A stretch of DNA of 64,000 nt from Ignavibacteriales bacterium UBA1304 (GTDB lineage Bacteria; Bacteroidota; Ignavibacteria; Ignavibacteriales; Ignavibacteriaceae), in assembly GCA_002307295.1 (NCBI GenBank), contig DBTY01000055.1, positions 194,772-258,771 of the forward strand, written 5' to 3'. Both the position numbers and the translations under genes were made by a program. Shown here piece by piece: positions 37,553-45,837 of this stretch; positions within the stretch are counted from its first letter, which is position 1; every line of letters starts with the position of its first letter. The notes below the pieces were generated by a model. That model made no database searches. It was not told the DNA's origin and saw only the letters and a list, made by a program, of their open reading frames with translations.

Positions 37553-39124
37553 ATGAAGATATCTATTTTAACAAAACCATTTTTTGCTGTTATGATTCTT
37601 ATGGTTGGTTTATTAATTTTTGAGGGACAAAGTTTATACGCTCAATCCACGCCTGACCCTACGGGCGCAAAAACAGGAACAATTAAAGACGTGCCTGCCG
37701 CTAAAGCCGGCGAGCCTACTCTTACCGAAGTAGCCGATGCCGTAGGCCATAGTAAAATTGCGGCTAATATAATGTGGACGTTAATTGCAGCTTTTCTTGT
37801 AATGTTTATGCAGGCCGGGTTTGCAATGGTGGAAACCGGCTTTACCCGCGCTAAAAACGTAGCGCATACTATGGGAATGAATTTTTTGGTTTACGCGCTT
37901 GGCATTATAGGATTTTGGATATGCGGGTTTGCGTTTATGTTCGGCGGCTCCGGCGGAGTTGCGTCGCTCGGTGGAACGCCAGGTTTAACAAACGAATTTA
38001 CAATTAATCTTTTTGGTAAAACTTTTGGTTTATTGGGCGCTTCAGGGTTTTTCTTAAACAATCAGGTTTACGACGTCGGCATCTTTACGCTGTTCCTTTT
38101 CCAGATGGTTTTTATGGATACTACCGCTACTATTCCTACTGGCGCAATGGCTGAGAGATGGAAATTTTCTTCGTTTATAGTTTACGGCTTTTTCATTTCA
38201 ATGTTTGTCTACCCTATTTTTGGCAACTGGGTATGGGGCGGCGGATGGCTTGCGACGCTCGGTACAAACTTCGGATTTGGGCATGGTCATGTCGATTTTG
38301 CAGGCTCGTCGGTTGTGCATATGGTAGGCGGAGTGGCCGCTTTAGCTGGCGCAATAGTACTTGGACCAAGAATTGGCAAGTATGATAAAGACGGAACTTC
38401 CAACGCCATACCGGGGCATAACCTGCCAATGGCGGTAATAGGCACTTTTATTTTAGCATTTGGATGGTTCGGTTTTAATGCCGGTTCTTCGCTTTCCGGC
38501 AACGATTTTAGAATTGGTATTGTAGCTACAAACACGATGCTTGCTTCGGCGGCAGGAGCGCTTGCTGCAACTTTCTATATGTGGATCAGGTATAAAAAAC
38601 CAGATCCCAGTATGATGGCTAACGGAATGCTTGCCGGTTTAGTGGCTATCACAGCTCCCTGCGCTTTTGTTAATTCATTTGCGGCAGTTTTAATTGGAAC
38701 AGTTTCAGGAATTCTTGTAGTTCTTGCAGTTTTCTTTATTGATCAGAAATTAAAAATCGACGATCCTGTTGGCGCAATTGCAGTTCACGGCGTAAACGGA
38801 TTGTGGGGCATTATTGCTCTTGGCTTATTTGCAGACGGCTCTTACGGCGACGGCTTGAATGGCGTAGCCGGAGGAGTAAGAGGTTTGTTCTATGGCGATC
38901 CATCTCAGTTATTAGCCCAGCTGATTGGCAGCGCCACATGTATAGTTTTTGTTTTTGCTACAATGTATTCTTTCTTTAAGATTCAGAAAATTTTCTTCGG
39001 CATACGGGTTGCCGCCGCAGACGAAATTGAAGGACTTGACATGCCGGAAATGGGCATGAAAGGTTATGATGATTCCACGGCTCATTCGCAGGAATATATG
39101 ACCGCGGCAGAAAAAGCTTTTTAA
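37553..39124 (+). CDS. amt: Ammonium transporter
   Basis: This 523-residue Amt/Rh protein has an N-terminal signal-like segment and a linker of about 50 residues before the first core helix (NIMWTLIAAFLVMFMQAGFAMVETGF), then 11 helices. The twin pore histidines are in SSVVHMVGGVAALAGAIVLG and GAIAVHGVNGLWG. GWFGFNAGSSLSG and MDTTATIPTGAMAERWKF are further family marks. It conducts ammonium or ammonia into the cell and is expected to be gated by the P-II protein encoded just upstream. AAAGGAG precedes the start. Confidence 0.94.
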   Translation: MKISILTKPFFAVMILMVGLLIFEGQSLYAQSTPDPTGAKTGTIKDVPAAKAGEPTLTEVADAVGHSKIAANIMWTLIAAFLVMFMQAGFAMVETGFTRAKNVAHTMGMNFLVYALGIIGFWICGFAFMFGGSGGVASLGGTPGLTNEFTINLFGKTFGLLGASGFFLNNQVYDVGIFTLFLFQMVFMDTTATIPTGAMAERWKFSSFIVYGFFISMFVYPIFGNWVWGGGWLATLGTNFGFGHGHVDFAGSSVVHMVGGVAALAGAIVLGPRIGKYDKDGTSNAIPGHNLPMAVIGTFILAFGWFGFNAGSSLSGNDFRIGIVATNTMLASAAGALAATFYMWIRYKKPDPSMMANGMLAGLVAITAPCAFVNSFAAVLIGTVSGILVVLAVFFIDQKLKIDDPVGAIAVHGVNGLWGIIALGLFADGSYGDGLNGVAGGVRGLFYGDPSQLLAQLIGSATCIVFVFATMYSFFKIQKIFFGIRVAAADEIEGLDMPEMGMKGYDDSTAHSQEYMTAAEKAF

Positions 39125-39155
39125 TTCTCCCGATAATAGTTCTACCTTCAAATCC

Positions 39156-39201
39156 GCAGGATGTTATATATTTGCATATATATAGCGTCCTGCTTTTTTT
39201 A
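39156..39201 (+). terminator. Rho-independent terminator after amt
   Basis: Arms GCAGGA (39156-39161) and TCCTGC (39188-39193) enclose an AT-rich loop, followed by seven Ts. It lies 32 bases after the amt stop codon. Confidence 0.8.
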
Positions 39202-39496
39202 TTAGAAAAGCAGATATATCATACTGGAAGTATTCCATAAAGAATTTGCTCTTATTAAATAAGTATGTTAGTCAGCCTGAGCGAAGCCGCGCTTCGACTT
39301 TGCTCAGCGTGACAAGCTCTTAGCAATACAAAAACAAAAATTCTATTTGCAGCGCTACTCATTGCCGCTAATTTTTCTTATCTCGCATCATCTCAAAAAT
39401 ATTACGCAAATAACGATTATATATAGGGATAAAAATATGTTTCTAATTAGTTAAAAAATATTCCTATTTTTGTAGAAATAATAATAAGATTCCAAA
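39202..39496. repeat. Intergenic region with a GTCA...TGAC inverted repeat
   Basis: An imperfect inverted repeat at 39271-39313 has arms GTCAGCCTGAGCGAAG and CTTTGCTCAGCGTGAC (13 of 16 pair) around a CCGCGCTTCGA loop. It is related to elements at 41491-41548 and 44238-44275. The rest is AT-rich and holds the promoter of the lipoprotein gene; no RNA gene was seen. Confidence 0.6.
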
Positions 39497-40672
39497 ATGA
39501 AATTTAGATTTTTAATAATACTCTTGTTATGCTCTCTTACGGGATGCAGCCATTTATTTAAAAACGACTCGCAGAAGCAGCAGGTTTATGGTCCGCAGAT
39601 TTTATCTTTGGTTAAGGACGCTTTAAACGGCAATGCAGGCGCTAACGATTCCTTATCAAAGCTTATTGATATGAAGCTGCCTTTAAGCGGAAACTACAAC
39701 CAGGTTTCGGTTGACAGCATACAGGATTATGCAAACGGAAGAATTTATTTTGTTCTTCTTGAGCACCCTATACCTACTTATAACAGATTTGCCATATATG
39801 GCGGTTCCGGACGCTGCTACCTGCTTGATAAATCATTAGACGGAAATCTTAAAACCTCTGTTTATAAATCAGGCGGAGGCGTTTTTATTCAGGTAGAGGA
39901 AGATTTTGTTTCTAAAGACGATCTTCAGCTTGTGCGCAAATCGCTATATCTTGTTTCAGGCGATACGGCCTCGCTTGCTTTCCGCGATTTTAGCGAATTG
40001 AAAAACGGCAAAAAAAGTTTTATCCAGAATATAGAATCATTTACAAAGGATTCTATTTCCACTGCAATTAACTTTGGCAAAACGCAGGACGCGGACGTTT
40101 TTGTTTTTGACCGTCAAACGCTTAAGTATACAAGCAGAGCGAATAAATTTCAAAAAACGGTTCTTGACGAAATTAACAACTACGGCAAAATAGTTATTAA
40201 ACCGCAAATTGTAGACGAGCAATCGGCTCTTGAAGCCGCAGGCGTAAAAGTAAAAAGGGATTCCGTGCAGAGTATAAATAATTTTCAAAATGATGAAGAC
40301 GGATTTTCTCTGTACATTCCGGAAGAATGGAAAGTCATAAAAAACTTTAATATCCCTGGAAATTTAAAAATTCACGCTAAAGGCACATATTTTCTGAACA
40401 ACAGCAAAGGCGCAAGATTTTATGTAGTAAAAATAGCGCAGGGAGATTCGGCGGAGTCCTATGTAAATTATCCGTTTTCAAATTTTGTAAAGGGCAAATA
40501 TACAGTCAGGTTTACTGAAAAGATTATTACAGGCAATAATCTCTACTTATATTTTGAGATAAGCTGTAAAGGAAAGAATTTTCTGTTGTTCTTCGAAATG
40601 CCTAAACTGGTTTACGAAGAGAATAAACCTACATTTCAATCAATCATTAACTCATTTGAAATTAACGCGTAA
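39497..40672 (+). CDS. Lipoprotein of unknown function
   Basis: This 391-residue protein has a lipoprotein signal peptide with lipobox LTGC (Cys at residue ~18), so it should be lipid-anchored in the envelope. Mixed beta structure runs throughout. The C-terminal ~120 residues (DEDGFSLYIPEEWKVIKNFN to PTFQSIINSFEINA) resemble the compact PsbP-like fold used by many lipoproteins. I recognise no specific family. Its stop codon lies one base before the next start, implying coupled translation with the small cytoplasmic protein and sixA. Confidence 0.65.
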   Translation: MKFRFLIILLLCSLTGCSHLFKNDSQKQQVYGPQILSLVKDALNGNAGANDSLSKLIDMKLPLSGNYNQVSVDSIQDYANGRIYFVLLEHPIPTYNRFAIYGGSGRCYLLDKSLDGNLKTSVYKSGGGVFIQVEEDFVSKDDLQLVRKSLYLVSGDTASLAFRDFSELKNGKKSFIQNIESFTKDSISTAINFGKTQDADVFVFDRQTLKYTSRANKFQKTVLDEINNYGKIVIKPQIVDEQSALEAAGVKVKRDSVQSINNFQNDEDGFSLYIPEEWKVIKNFNIPGNLKIHAKGTYFLNNSKGARFYVVKIAQGDSAESYVNYPFSNFVKGKYTVRFTEKIITGNNLYLYFEISCKGKNFLLFFEMPKLVYEENKPTFQSIINSFEINA

Positions 40673-40673
40673 A

Positions 40674-40961
40674 ATGTATAAACTTTTAGTATTATTAAAA
40701 CAGACCGACGATAAAGATACGCTTGAGGCGTTTTCAGGAAAAGTAAAGAACTATCTCTCTGAATTATCTGGTAAAGAAATTAAAACGGGCGAAATTGAAC
40801 CGGATATACTTAGCGGCAGTAAATATATAAAAAGTTACGAACTTGAAACGACTTCGCAGGAAACGGTGCAACAATTATTACAAACTAAAACAGGCAGGGA
40901 GCTAAGCGCTGAGCTATTAAACTTTAGCAGTTCTATTATTCCCCTGTTTATAAACTACTAA
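40674..40961 (+). CDS. Small protein of unknown function
   Basis: This 95-residue protein starts at ATG 40674, one base after the lipoprotein stop; a longer frame would overlap that gene. The sequence MYKLLVLLKQTDDKDTLEAF to SSIIPLFINY has alternating strands and helices compatible with a ferredoxin-like alpha-beta barrel, the EthD or stress-response AB-barrel type, but no family motif is certain. It has no signal peptide. It is followed eight bases later by sixA. Confidence 0.55.
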   Translation: MYKLLVLLKQTDDKDTLEAFSGKVKNYLSELSGKEIKTGEIEPDILSGSKYIKSYELETTSQETVQQLLQTKTGRELSAELLNFSSSIIPLFINY

Positions 40962-40969
40962 AGGACGAC

Positions 40970-41452
40970 ATGAAAATATATCTTATAAGGCACGGCGACG
41001 CTGAACACGGCTCTTTATCTAAAAGCGATTTTGAAAGAGAACTTACTCCTTCTGGAATTGAAAAACTTAAATATGCCGCGGCCGGTTGGAAACAATTTAT
41101 TAAACCATTTGATTTTATTGCAACCTCCCCTTTAAAACGCGCTATTCAAACCACTAATATAATTGCGGAAGCCTATGGCCTGAGCGATAAAATAATAATT
41201 GAAAACAGATTAGCATGCGGTTCAAGAACCGAAGACATTATTAATATAGCTAACTCAATAGACGCTGATAGAATTGCTTTTGTAGGACACGAACCTGATT
41301 TGTCGGCTCATATTGCTAATTTAGTCTCTGGCGGAAACGCAAACTTTGAGTTTAGAAAAGGGATGATTGCAAGAATTGAGTTTGGCGGAAAAGTAAGATT
41401 TTCACGCGGAGTGTTGCAGTTTCTGATCCCCTGCGAAGTATTCTTAAAATAA
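40970..41452 (+). CDS. sixA: SixA-type phosphohistidine phosphatase
   Basis: This is a 160-residue histidine phosphatase-superfamily protein. It opens with the catalytic RHG motif (MKIYLIRHGDAEHG, His8), has SPLKRAIQTTNIIAEAYG near residues 53-70 and the second catalytic His in FVGHEPDLSAHIANL. SixA dephosphorylates HPt domains of phosphorelay proteins, and a protein ending in an HPt domain lies 1.3 kb away on the other strand. The partnership is an inference. Confidence 0.82.
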   Translation: MKIYLIRHGDAEHGSLSKSDFERELTPSGIEKLKYAAAGWKQFIKPFDFIATSPLKRAIQTTNIIAEAYGLSDKIIIENRLACGSRTEDIINIANSIDADRIAFVGHEPDLSAHIANLVSGGNANFEFRKGMIARIEFGGKVRFSRGVLQFLIPCEVFLK

Positions 41453-41490
41453 GAGAACATCTTTTTATTTAAAATGGTACAAGACTGGAA

Positions 41491-41548
41491 GTCATTCTGA
41501 GCGATAGTCGAAGAATGACGCCGCGCTTCAACTTGCGTTCAGCGTGAC
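41491..41548. repeat. GTCATTCTGAGCG-type inverted repeat
   Basis: GTCATTCT (41491-41498) pairs with AGAATGAC (41512-41519), and an outer GTCA...TGAC pairing reaches 41548 (TTCAGCGTGAC). It resembles the widespread GTCATTCTGAGCGAAG elements of Bacteroidota intergenic regions. It lies between sixA and the SRP RNA, which converge. Confidence 0.65.
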
Positions 41549-41616
41549 TTTATAATTATTAAACATAACCGACGCTATCTCAATTCTAAAAGCGTTAGTC
41601 GATGTAAAATAAAAAA

Positions 41617-41702
41617 GGGCAGACAGTCACACAAAATTACGCTGACCGCTGCTTCCTTCCGGACCTGACGGGGTTGGGCGCTCAATTGTCAACTGCTGCC
41701 TT
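41617..41702 (-). ncRNA. ffs: Signal recognition particle RNA, bacterial small (4.5S) type
   Basis: On the minus strand the hallmark apical domain GTCAGGTCCGGAAGGAAGCAGC (split here as GTCAGGTCCGG and AAGGAAGCAGC) is present, with the GGAA tetraloop and asymmetric loop bound by Ffh. The ends pair (GGCAGCAGT at the 5' end with ACTGTCTGCC at the 3' end), and six Ts follow at 41611-41616 as the terminator. The length of about 86 nt fits a small SRP RNA without an Alu domain. End positions are estimated within a few bases. Confidence 0.93.
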
Positions 41703-41734
41703 TTAAAACTTAGACTTTAAATAAAGTCATTATT

Positions 41735-42718
41735 TTATTTATTTGCAATGTCTTTCTTTTTATCCATCAATTTCTTTCTTGTCTGCAAGGTGTTTCTTTC
41801 CCAAAATACGCCATCGCTATAGCCCTGTATGGAGCCGTCTATTTCCGCAGAAGCGAGTCTTTTTTCAGTAAGGCAGCAATAAGCCTCATCAAGCTCAATG
41901 CCAAGGTATTTCCGTCCGAGCTTCTTAGCCGTAACCTGAGTAGTCCCGGAACCGGCAAACGGATCGAGGACAAAATCTCCTTTATTGCTGCTTGCAAGAA
42001 TTATCTTAGCCAGTAGTTTCTCCGGCTTCTGAGTCGGGTGATCCGTATTTTCGGGCATTGACCAGAAAGGAACCGATATATCCGTCCATATATTAGAAGG
42101 AGAAGTAATTCTAAAATTTCCTTCCGTCTCGCTTTGCCAGTCTTTAGGTTTTCCATTTTCAAGGGTATAAGGGGCAAGCACTTTTCTTTTAAGTTTAACG
42201 TCGTTAATGTTAAAGACGTATTTATCGGACAGAGTGCAAAACCAAATATCTTCTGTGCAGTTTTTCCAATTAGCCTTTGCGCCTCTCCCCTTTTCCCGTT
42301 CCCAGGTAATCCGGTTCTGAATTTTAAAATATTTTTTAGCCGCATTGTAAATTGAAGAAGACGAATTCCAATCGCAGCAGATATAAACCGACGCATTTGG
42401 CTTAAGCAGCCTTACAAGTTTGCCAAGCCATCCGTCAACCCAGTCTTCATAATCCTGATTATTTACAGATTTAAATTTTACTGTGTTAAACTTCCTATCC
42501 AGATTATACGGCGGATCAATAAACAAAAGATCTACAAAAGCGCTAGGCAAAAGCTCGACAGCTTCAAAAAGATTTTGGTTAATAGTTTTATTTGTTATTG
42601 CGTTTAGATTAGCTTTTTTCTCTAATTTCAGTAATCTATTTTTATAAAGGTTAATTTCAGTTTCTGTCAGTTGAATAGTTCTGTTATTTTTTGCTCTCAT
42701 ATTATTAAGTAAAGCCAT
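41735..42718 (-). CDS. Solitary DNA methyltransferase (N6-adenine or N4-cytosine, beta class)
   Basis: This 327-residue protein has the catalytic motif DPPY at residues 68-71 ahead of the AdoMet-binding LDPFAGSGTT at 251-260, the order of beta-class amino-methyltransferases. WKNCTEDIWFCT and the C-terminal SDGVFWERNT are typical of this group. The region between motifs is the target recognition part; the recognised site cannot be predicted. No restriction enzyme gene is adjacent (HPt protein upstream, SRP RNA downstream), so it is an orphan methylase, either regulatory or left from a lost system. The ATG at 42718 lacks a clear ribosome binding site; Met7 is an alternative start. Confidence 0.85.
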   Translation of the reverse strand: MALLNNMRAKNNRTIQLTETEINLYKNRLLKLEKKANLNAITNKTINQNLFEAVELLPSAFVDLLFIDPPYNLDRKFNTVKFKSVNNQDYEDWVDGWLGKLVRLLKPNASVYICCDWNSSSSIYNAAKKYFKIQNRITWEREKGRGAKANWKNCTEDIWFCTLSDKYVFNINDVKLKRKVLAPYTLENGKPKDWQSETEGNFRITSPSNIWTDISVPFWSMPENTDHPTQKPEKLLAKIILASSNKGDFVLDPFAGSGTTQVTAKKLGRKYLGIELDEAYCCLTEKRLASAEIDGSIQGYSDGVFWERNTLQTRKKLMDKKKDIANK

Positions 42719-42752
42719 CGGCAGGTTATTCTTTAGAACTGGTGAAATATAA

Positions 42753-43901
42753 TTAATTAATATCGCTTAAGTATTTAGCTCTGTAGTTGTCTTTTATACT
42801 TTCAAGCTCTTCTACAACTACTATAAAGATATGCTCAAGTTCTGCAACTACAATATCCGCGTCTTCAAGGTTATGATCTCTTGCGTCTTTTTCCAAACGG
42901 GAGCCCATTTCAATAAATATATCAACGCCCATTGTAAGGCTGCTTCCGCGCAGTTTATGCCCGCCAAAATGTATTTTTTCATAATCCTCATTCTTTACGG
43001 CTTCGCGGACTATTTTAAAAACTTTAGGAGTTTCAACAATAAAGATGTCAATCAACTCAATAAAAAAGACGATATCTTCTTCGCTCTGAATTTCCTGAAT
43101 AAAGCTTATTTTATCTTCTTCAATAAACTTTTTATTCCCATAATTCTGCCGGAATTTATTTACTGGTTTTGCAATTTGCGTTTTGCTTCTCTTGCCAACT
43201 TTTTCTATAACTTCAAAAAGCTCTTTAAGTTTGACCGGTTTAATAAGGTTCTGATCGACTGAACTTTCAAAATAATCTTTCTTATCCGGATGAAAATCGC
43301 TGGAAGTTAACGCGACAATTTGAGGATGTTTTTTACCGCCGAAGTAAGAGACAATAATGTCTGATTGTTCCTTAAGCGTCTCTTTGCTGTTTGAAAAGTC
43401 TATAAAAACAATATCATATTCTTTATAAAGCCCGCTTTCTAAATTAAGTTCATAATCCGGCGCGTAGCCAAAACGGTCAAATATAGTTTTAGCAAAACGC
43501 CTGTTAACCGGGTCGGCCTCCCAGAATAAAATATTTAGCGGATACTTTGCAGCAACGTCAATTGGAAAGTTATTATTTCTCCGTTTATCAAAATAATCTT
43601 TTAGATCAAACTGGAATTCTTCAACGCCAAGCTTAGCCGAATCAATATCTAAAAAGCTAAGAATTTCTTCAATCAGTATTTTTGAATGCGCGCTTTCATT
43701 TTGAATAATATCTACAAGATTCGACTGAACAGGAGACAAATGCGAATTAAGCAATTCCGAACCTGTTTCATGCAGATTATTAATATGAGTCCCTATTTCT
43801 TTTAATAGAAAAGAAATAAAGTCATTTTTAATTTTTGATAAATGCTTTTGGTTATTCTGGATTTTTTTAAAATCAGGACTATTTTTTTCGCTTTCATTCA
43901 T
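42753..43901 (-). CDS. Receiver-HPt phosphorelay protein with degenerate kinase remnant
   Basis: This 382-residue cytoplasmic protein has three parts. Residues 20-100 resemble a histidine-kinase dimerisation domain (FISFLLKEIGTHINNL, LSPVQSNLVDIIQNES), but the phospho-acceptor H-box is lost and no ATPase domain follows. Residues 122-232 form a receiver with acidic residues E128/D130, phospho-acceptor Asp168 (VFIDFS) and Lys221 (LIKPV). Residues 265-370 are an HPt domain with the phospho-His at 315 (GGHKLRGSSLTMG). It must receive phosphate from another kinase. Layout resembles hybrid sensor kinases cut down to their relay half. SixA, an HPt phosphatase, is encoded nearby. Confidence 0.8.
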   Translation of the reverse strand: MNESEKNSPDFKKIQNNQKHLSKIKNDFISFLLKEIGTHINNLHETGSELLNSHLSPVQSNLVDIIQNESAHSKILIEEILSFLDIDSAKLGVEEFQFDLKDYFDKRRNNNFPIDVAAKYPLNILFWEADPVNRRFAKTIFDRFGYAPDYELNLESGLYKEYDIVFIDFSNSKETLKEQSDIIVSYFGGKKHPQIVALTSSDFHPDKKDYFESSVDQNLIKPVKLKELFEVIEKVGKRSKTQIAKPVNKFRQNYGNKKFIEEDKISFIQEIQSEEDIVFFIELIDIFIVETPKVFKIVREAVKNEDYEKIHFGGHKLRGSSLTMGVDIFIEMGSRLEKDARDHNLEDADIVVAELEHIFIVVVEELESIKDNYRAKYLSDIN

Positions 43902-44279
43902 TAATTCAATACCTAAGTAGCAGAATAGTCATAAAAGTGTAATTTATTTTAGAGTATATGCTTTTTAGAAAAATAAATATAATTAAAACTTTGTATTTAA
44001 TGAAAACCAAAAAGATTTATTTGCGTATTACCGCGTTAATTTTCTGTTATATATAGCGCTAAAAGTATTAGATAAGCTTATCAGATTGCAATAAGCGGGA
44101 CCAAACTATAAAGCGGCTTTAAATATTAGTTTATAAAACAGACCTTCAATATCGCAACCCAATTGAAGGTCTTGAAAAAATACGATATAGCAAGCTAAAC
44201 TATCACAAGACGTTAAGCGGTCATAAAAGAGCTAAGGGGACGCTGAGCCTGCCGAAGCGACCGAAGCATTGTCCACTTA
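43902..44279. other. Intergenic region with citF-operon terminator and a repeat
   Basis: This 378-bp gap holds the terminator at 44140-44172 and a GACGCTGAGCCTGCCGAAGCG-like element at 44238-44275, a relative of the intergenic repeats at 39271 and 41491. The AT-rich part next to 43901 should contain the promoter of the receiver-HPt gene. No reading frame or RNA gene is visible. Confidence 0.5.
44132..44172 (-). terminator. Rho-independent terminator downstream of citF
   Basis: A perfect 11-bp stem (AGACCTTCAAT 44140-44150 with ATTGAAGGTCT 44162-44172) is followed on the minus strand by GTTTTATAA. It lies about 110 bases after the citF stop codon. Confidence 0.75.
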
Positions 44280-45836
44280 TTATTTTTCTACCTGAAAAAC
44301 CGAATCGAGTAAAGTTCCGTCAATCCACTTTACTACGGCTACGACTTTGTTTTTATTTACCTTTGGCTTTTGTGGCGCGCCTCCGCAAATATCATTCACT
44401 TCATCGCGGATTTCTTTAATAGGTTTAATTGGCAAAGAAGACTTTTTAAGTTTTGCTAAAAGGTCTTTACGCTTAGGGTTAATAGCTATGCCTCGCTCAG
44501 TAATAATTACGTCGACCAATTCGCCAGGCCCGCAAAGAGTCGTTACGTCGTCTAATATAACCGGAATTCTATCCCTGAATGAAGGAATTGCAAGTATAGT
44601 GCATTTTGAATACAAACAGTTTTGCCAGCCGCCTATGCCGTGCAAAAGATATCCGTCTGAATGACTAACGACGTTAGCGTTAAAATTAACGTCCACTTCC
44701 GTTGCGCCAAGAACAGCAGTATCTACAATTGAAGCGAAGTTGCCTTTGCCATGAAAATTATAGCTTGTAAATGGACTTGTGTTAACGTGGTTAGGATTTT
44801 CGCGCATACTGCGTACTCCCTCAAGATCAAAAGTCTGCCCATCCAAAATATAATCGGTCAATCCCTCTTCAAGCAGTTGCACTAAATACTTTGTACTGCC
44901 GCCGCGCACAAAGCGAGCCTTTACTCCTTTTGCTTTCATTCTTTCCTTAAGAAAGAGCACAAATGCAAGGTTTGTTCCGCCGGAGCCCGCCTGAAAAGAA
45001 AAACCGTCTTTCATTATGCCCGCTTCGTCTATAAACTGAGCTACGTACTCGGCAATAAGAAGCCGGTCAGGCGATTTTGTAATTTCTGTAGTGCCGGAAA
45101 CTATTTTAGACGAATCGCCAAGCGAATCAATCTGAACGACATAGTCGACATTATTCCCTTGTATCTGCCAGGGTACGCAGGGGAACGGAACAAGATTGTC
45201 TGTTACTACAATTACATTATCGGCGTATTCAGAATCTGCAAGCGCAAAGCCAATAAGTCCGCTTGCCGATTTGCCTGTAACGCCGTTTGAGTTGCCAAAT
45301 GGATCGGCTGTAGGAGCGGCAATAACTGCAATATCAATGTGAACTTCACCATCCTGCACCGATTGATATCTGCCTCCGTGCGAACGTAAAACTCCAACAC
45401 CCTTCATATTCCCTTCAGTCGTAAATCTGCCAAGAGGGCCGTTCATGCTTCCTTCAATATGATGTATTGTTCCGTCTTCAAGATATTTTATCAAATGCTG
45501 ATGGCATGGGAAAGATGCGCTTGGAAACCAGCGAATGTTTTTAACGCCCATTTGTTTTATGGTATCAAAAAGATAGTTCGTCAGAACGTCGCCGTTTCTT
45601 AAATGGTGATGCGTAGAAATTGTCATGCCGTCTTTTAATCCGGCTTTTGTTAAAGCGTCTTTAAGGCTCTTTACAATTTTATTTCCGTCAGAAGGATAGT
45701 CGATGCAGGTTTTAATAGCCGGTTTTGCCTTATATCCTGTTGGTTTATGTTTATCAACTCCTTTAAAAGGAATTTGTTTTTTCCCGTTTATCTGATCAGG
45801 AACAAATCTACCGGCAGAGTTTTTAATTAATTTCAT
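44280..45836 (-). CDS. citF: Citrate lyase alpha subunit (CoA-transferase)
   Basis: This 518-residue protein starts at ATG 45836, one base after the upstream stop and nine bases after GGAGGG; a longer in-frame start lies inside the previous gene. CitF exchanges the acetyl group on the acyl-carrier thioester for citrate. Matching stretches are TISTHHHLRNGDVLTNYLFD, HIEGSMNGPLGRFTTEGNMKGVGVLRSHGGR, FGNSNGVTGKSASGLIGFALADS, FQAGSGGTNLAFVLFLKERM, DGYLLHGIGGWQNCLYSKCTI and DVIITERGIAINPKRKDLL. It ends the operon. The related citramalate lyase alpha subunit cannot be excluded. Confidence 0.9.
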   Translation of the reverse strand: MKLIKNSAGRFVPDQINGKKQIPFKGVDKHKPTGYKAKPAIKTCIDYPSDGNKIVKSLKDALTKAGLKDGMTISTHHHLRNGDVLTNYLFDTIKQMGVKNIRWFPSASFPCHQHLIKYLEDGTIHHIEGSMNGPLGRFTTEGNMKGVGVLRSHGGRYQSVQDGEVHIDIAVIAAPTADPFGNSNGVTGKSASGLIGFALADSEYADNVIVVTDNLVPFPCVPWQIQGNNVDYVVQIDSLGDSSKIVSGTTEITKSPDRLLIAEYVAQFIDEAGIMKDGFSFQAGSGGTNLAFVLFLKERMKAKGVKARFVRGGSTKYLVQLLEEGLTDYILDGQTFDLEGVRSMRENPNHVNTSPFTSYNFHGKGNFASIVDTAVLGATEVDVNFNANVVSHSDGYLLHGIGGWQNCLYSKCTILAIPSFRDRIPVILDDVTTLCGPGELVDVIITERGIAINPKRKDLLAKLKKSSLPIKPIKEIRDEVNDICGGAPQKPKVNKNKVVAVVKWIDGTLLDSVFQVEK

Positions 45837-45837
45837 T

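Noticed and set aside
42831..43262. 143-codon plus-strand frame antisense to the receiver-HPt gene
   Set aside because: Phe/Tyr/Asn-rich shadow of a well-supported gene.
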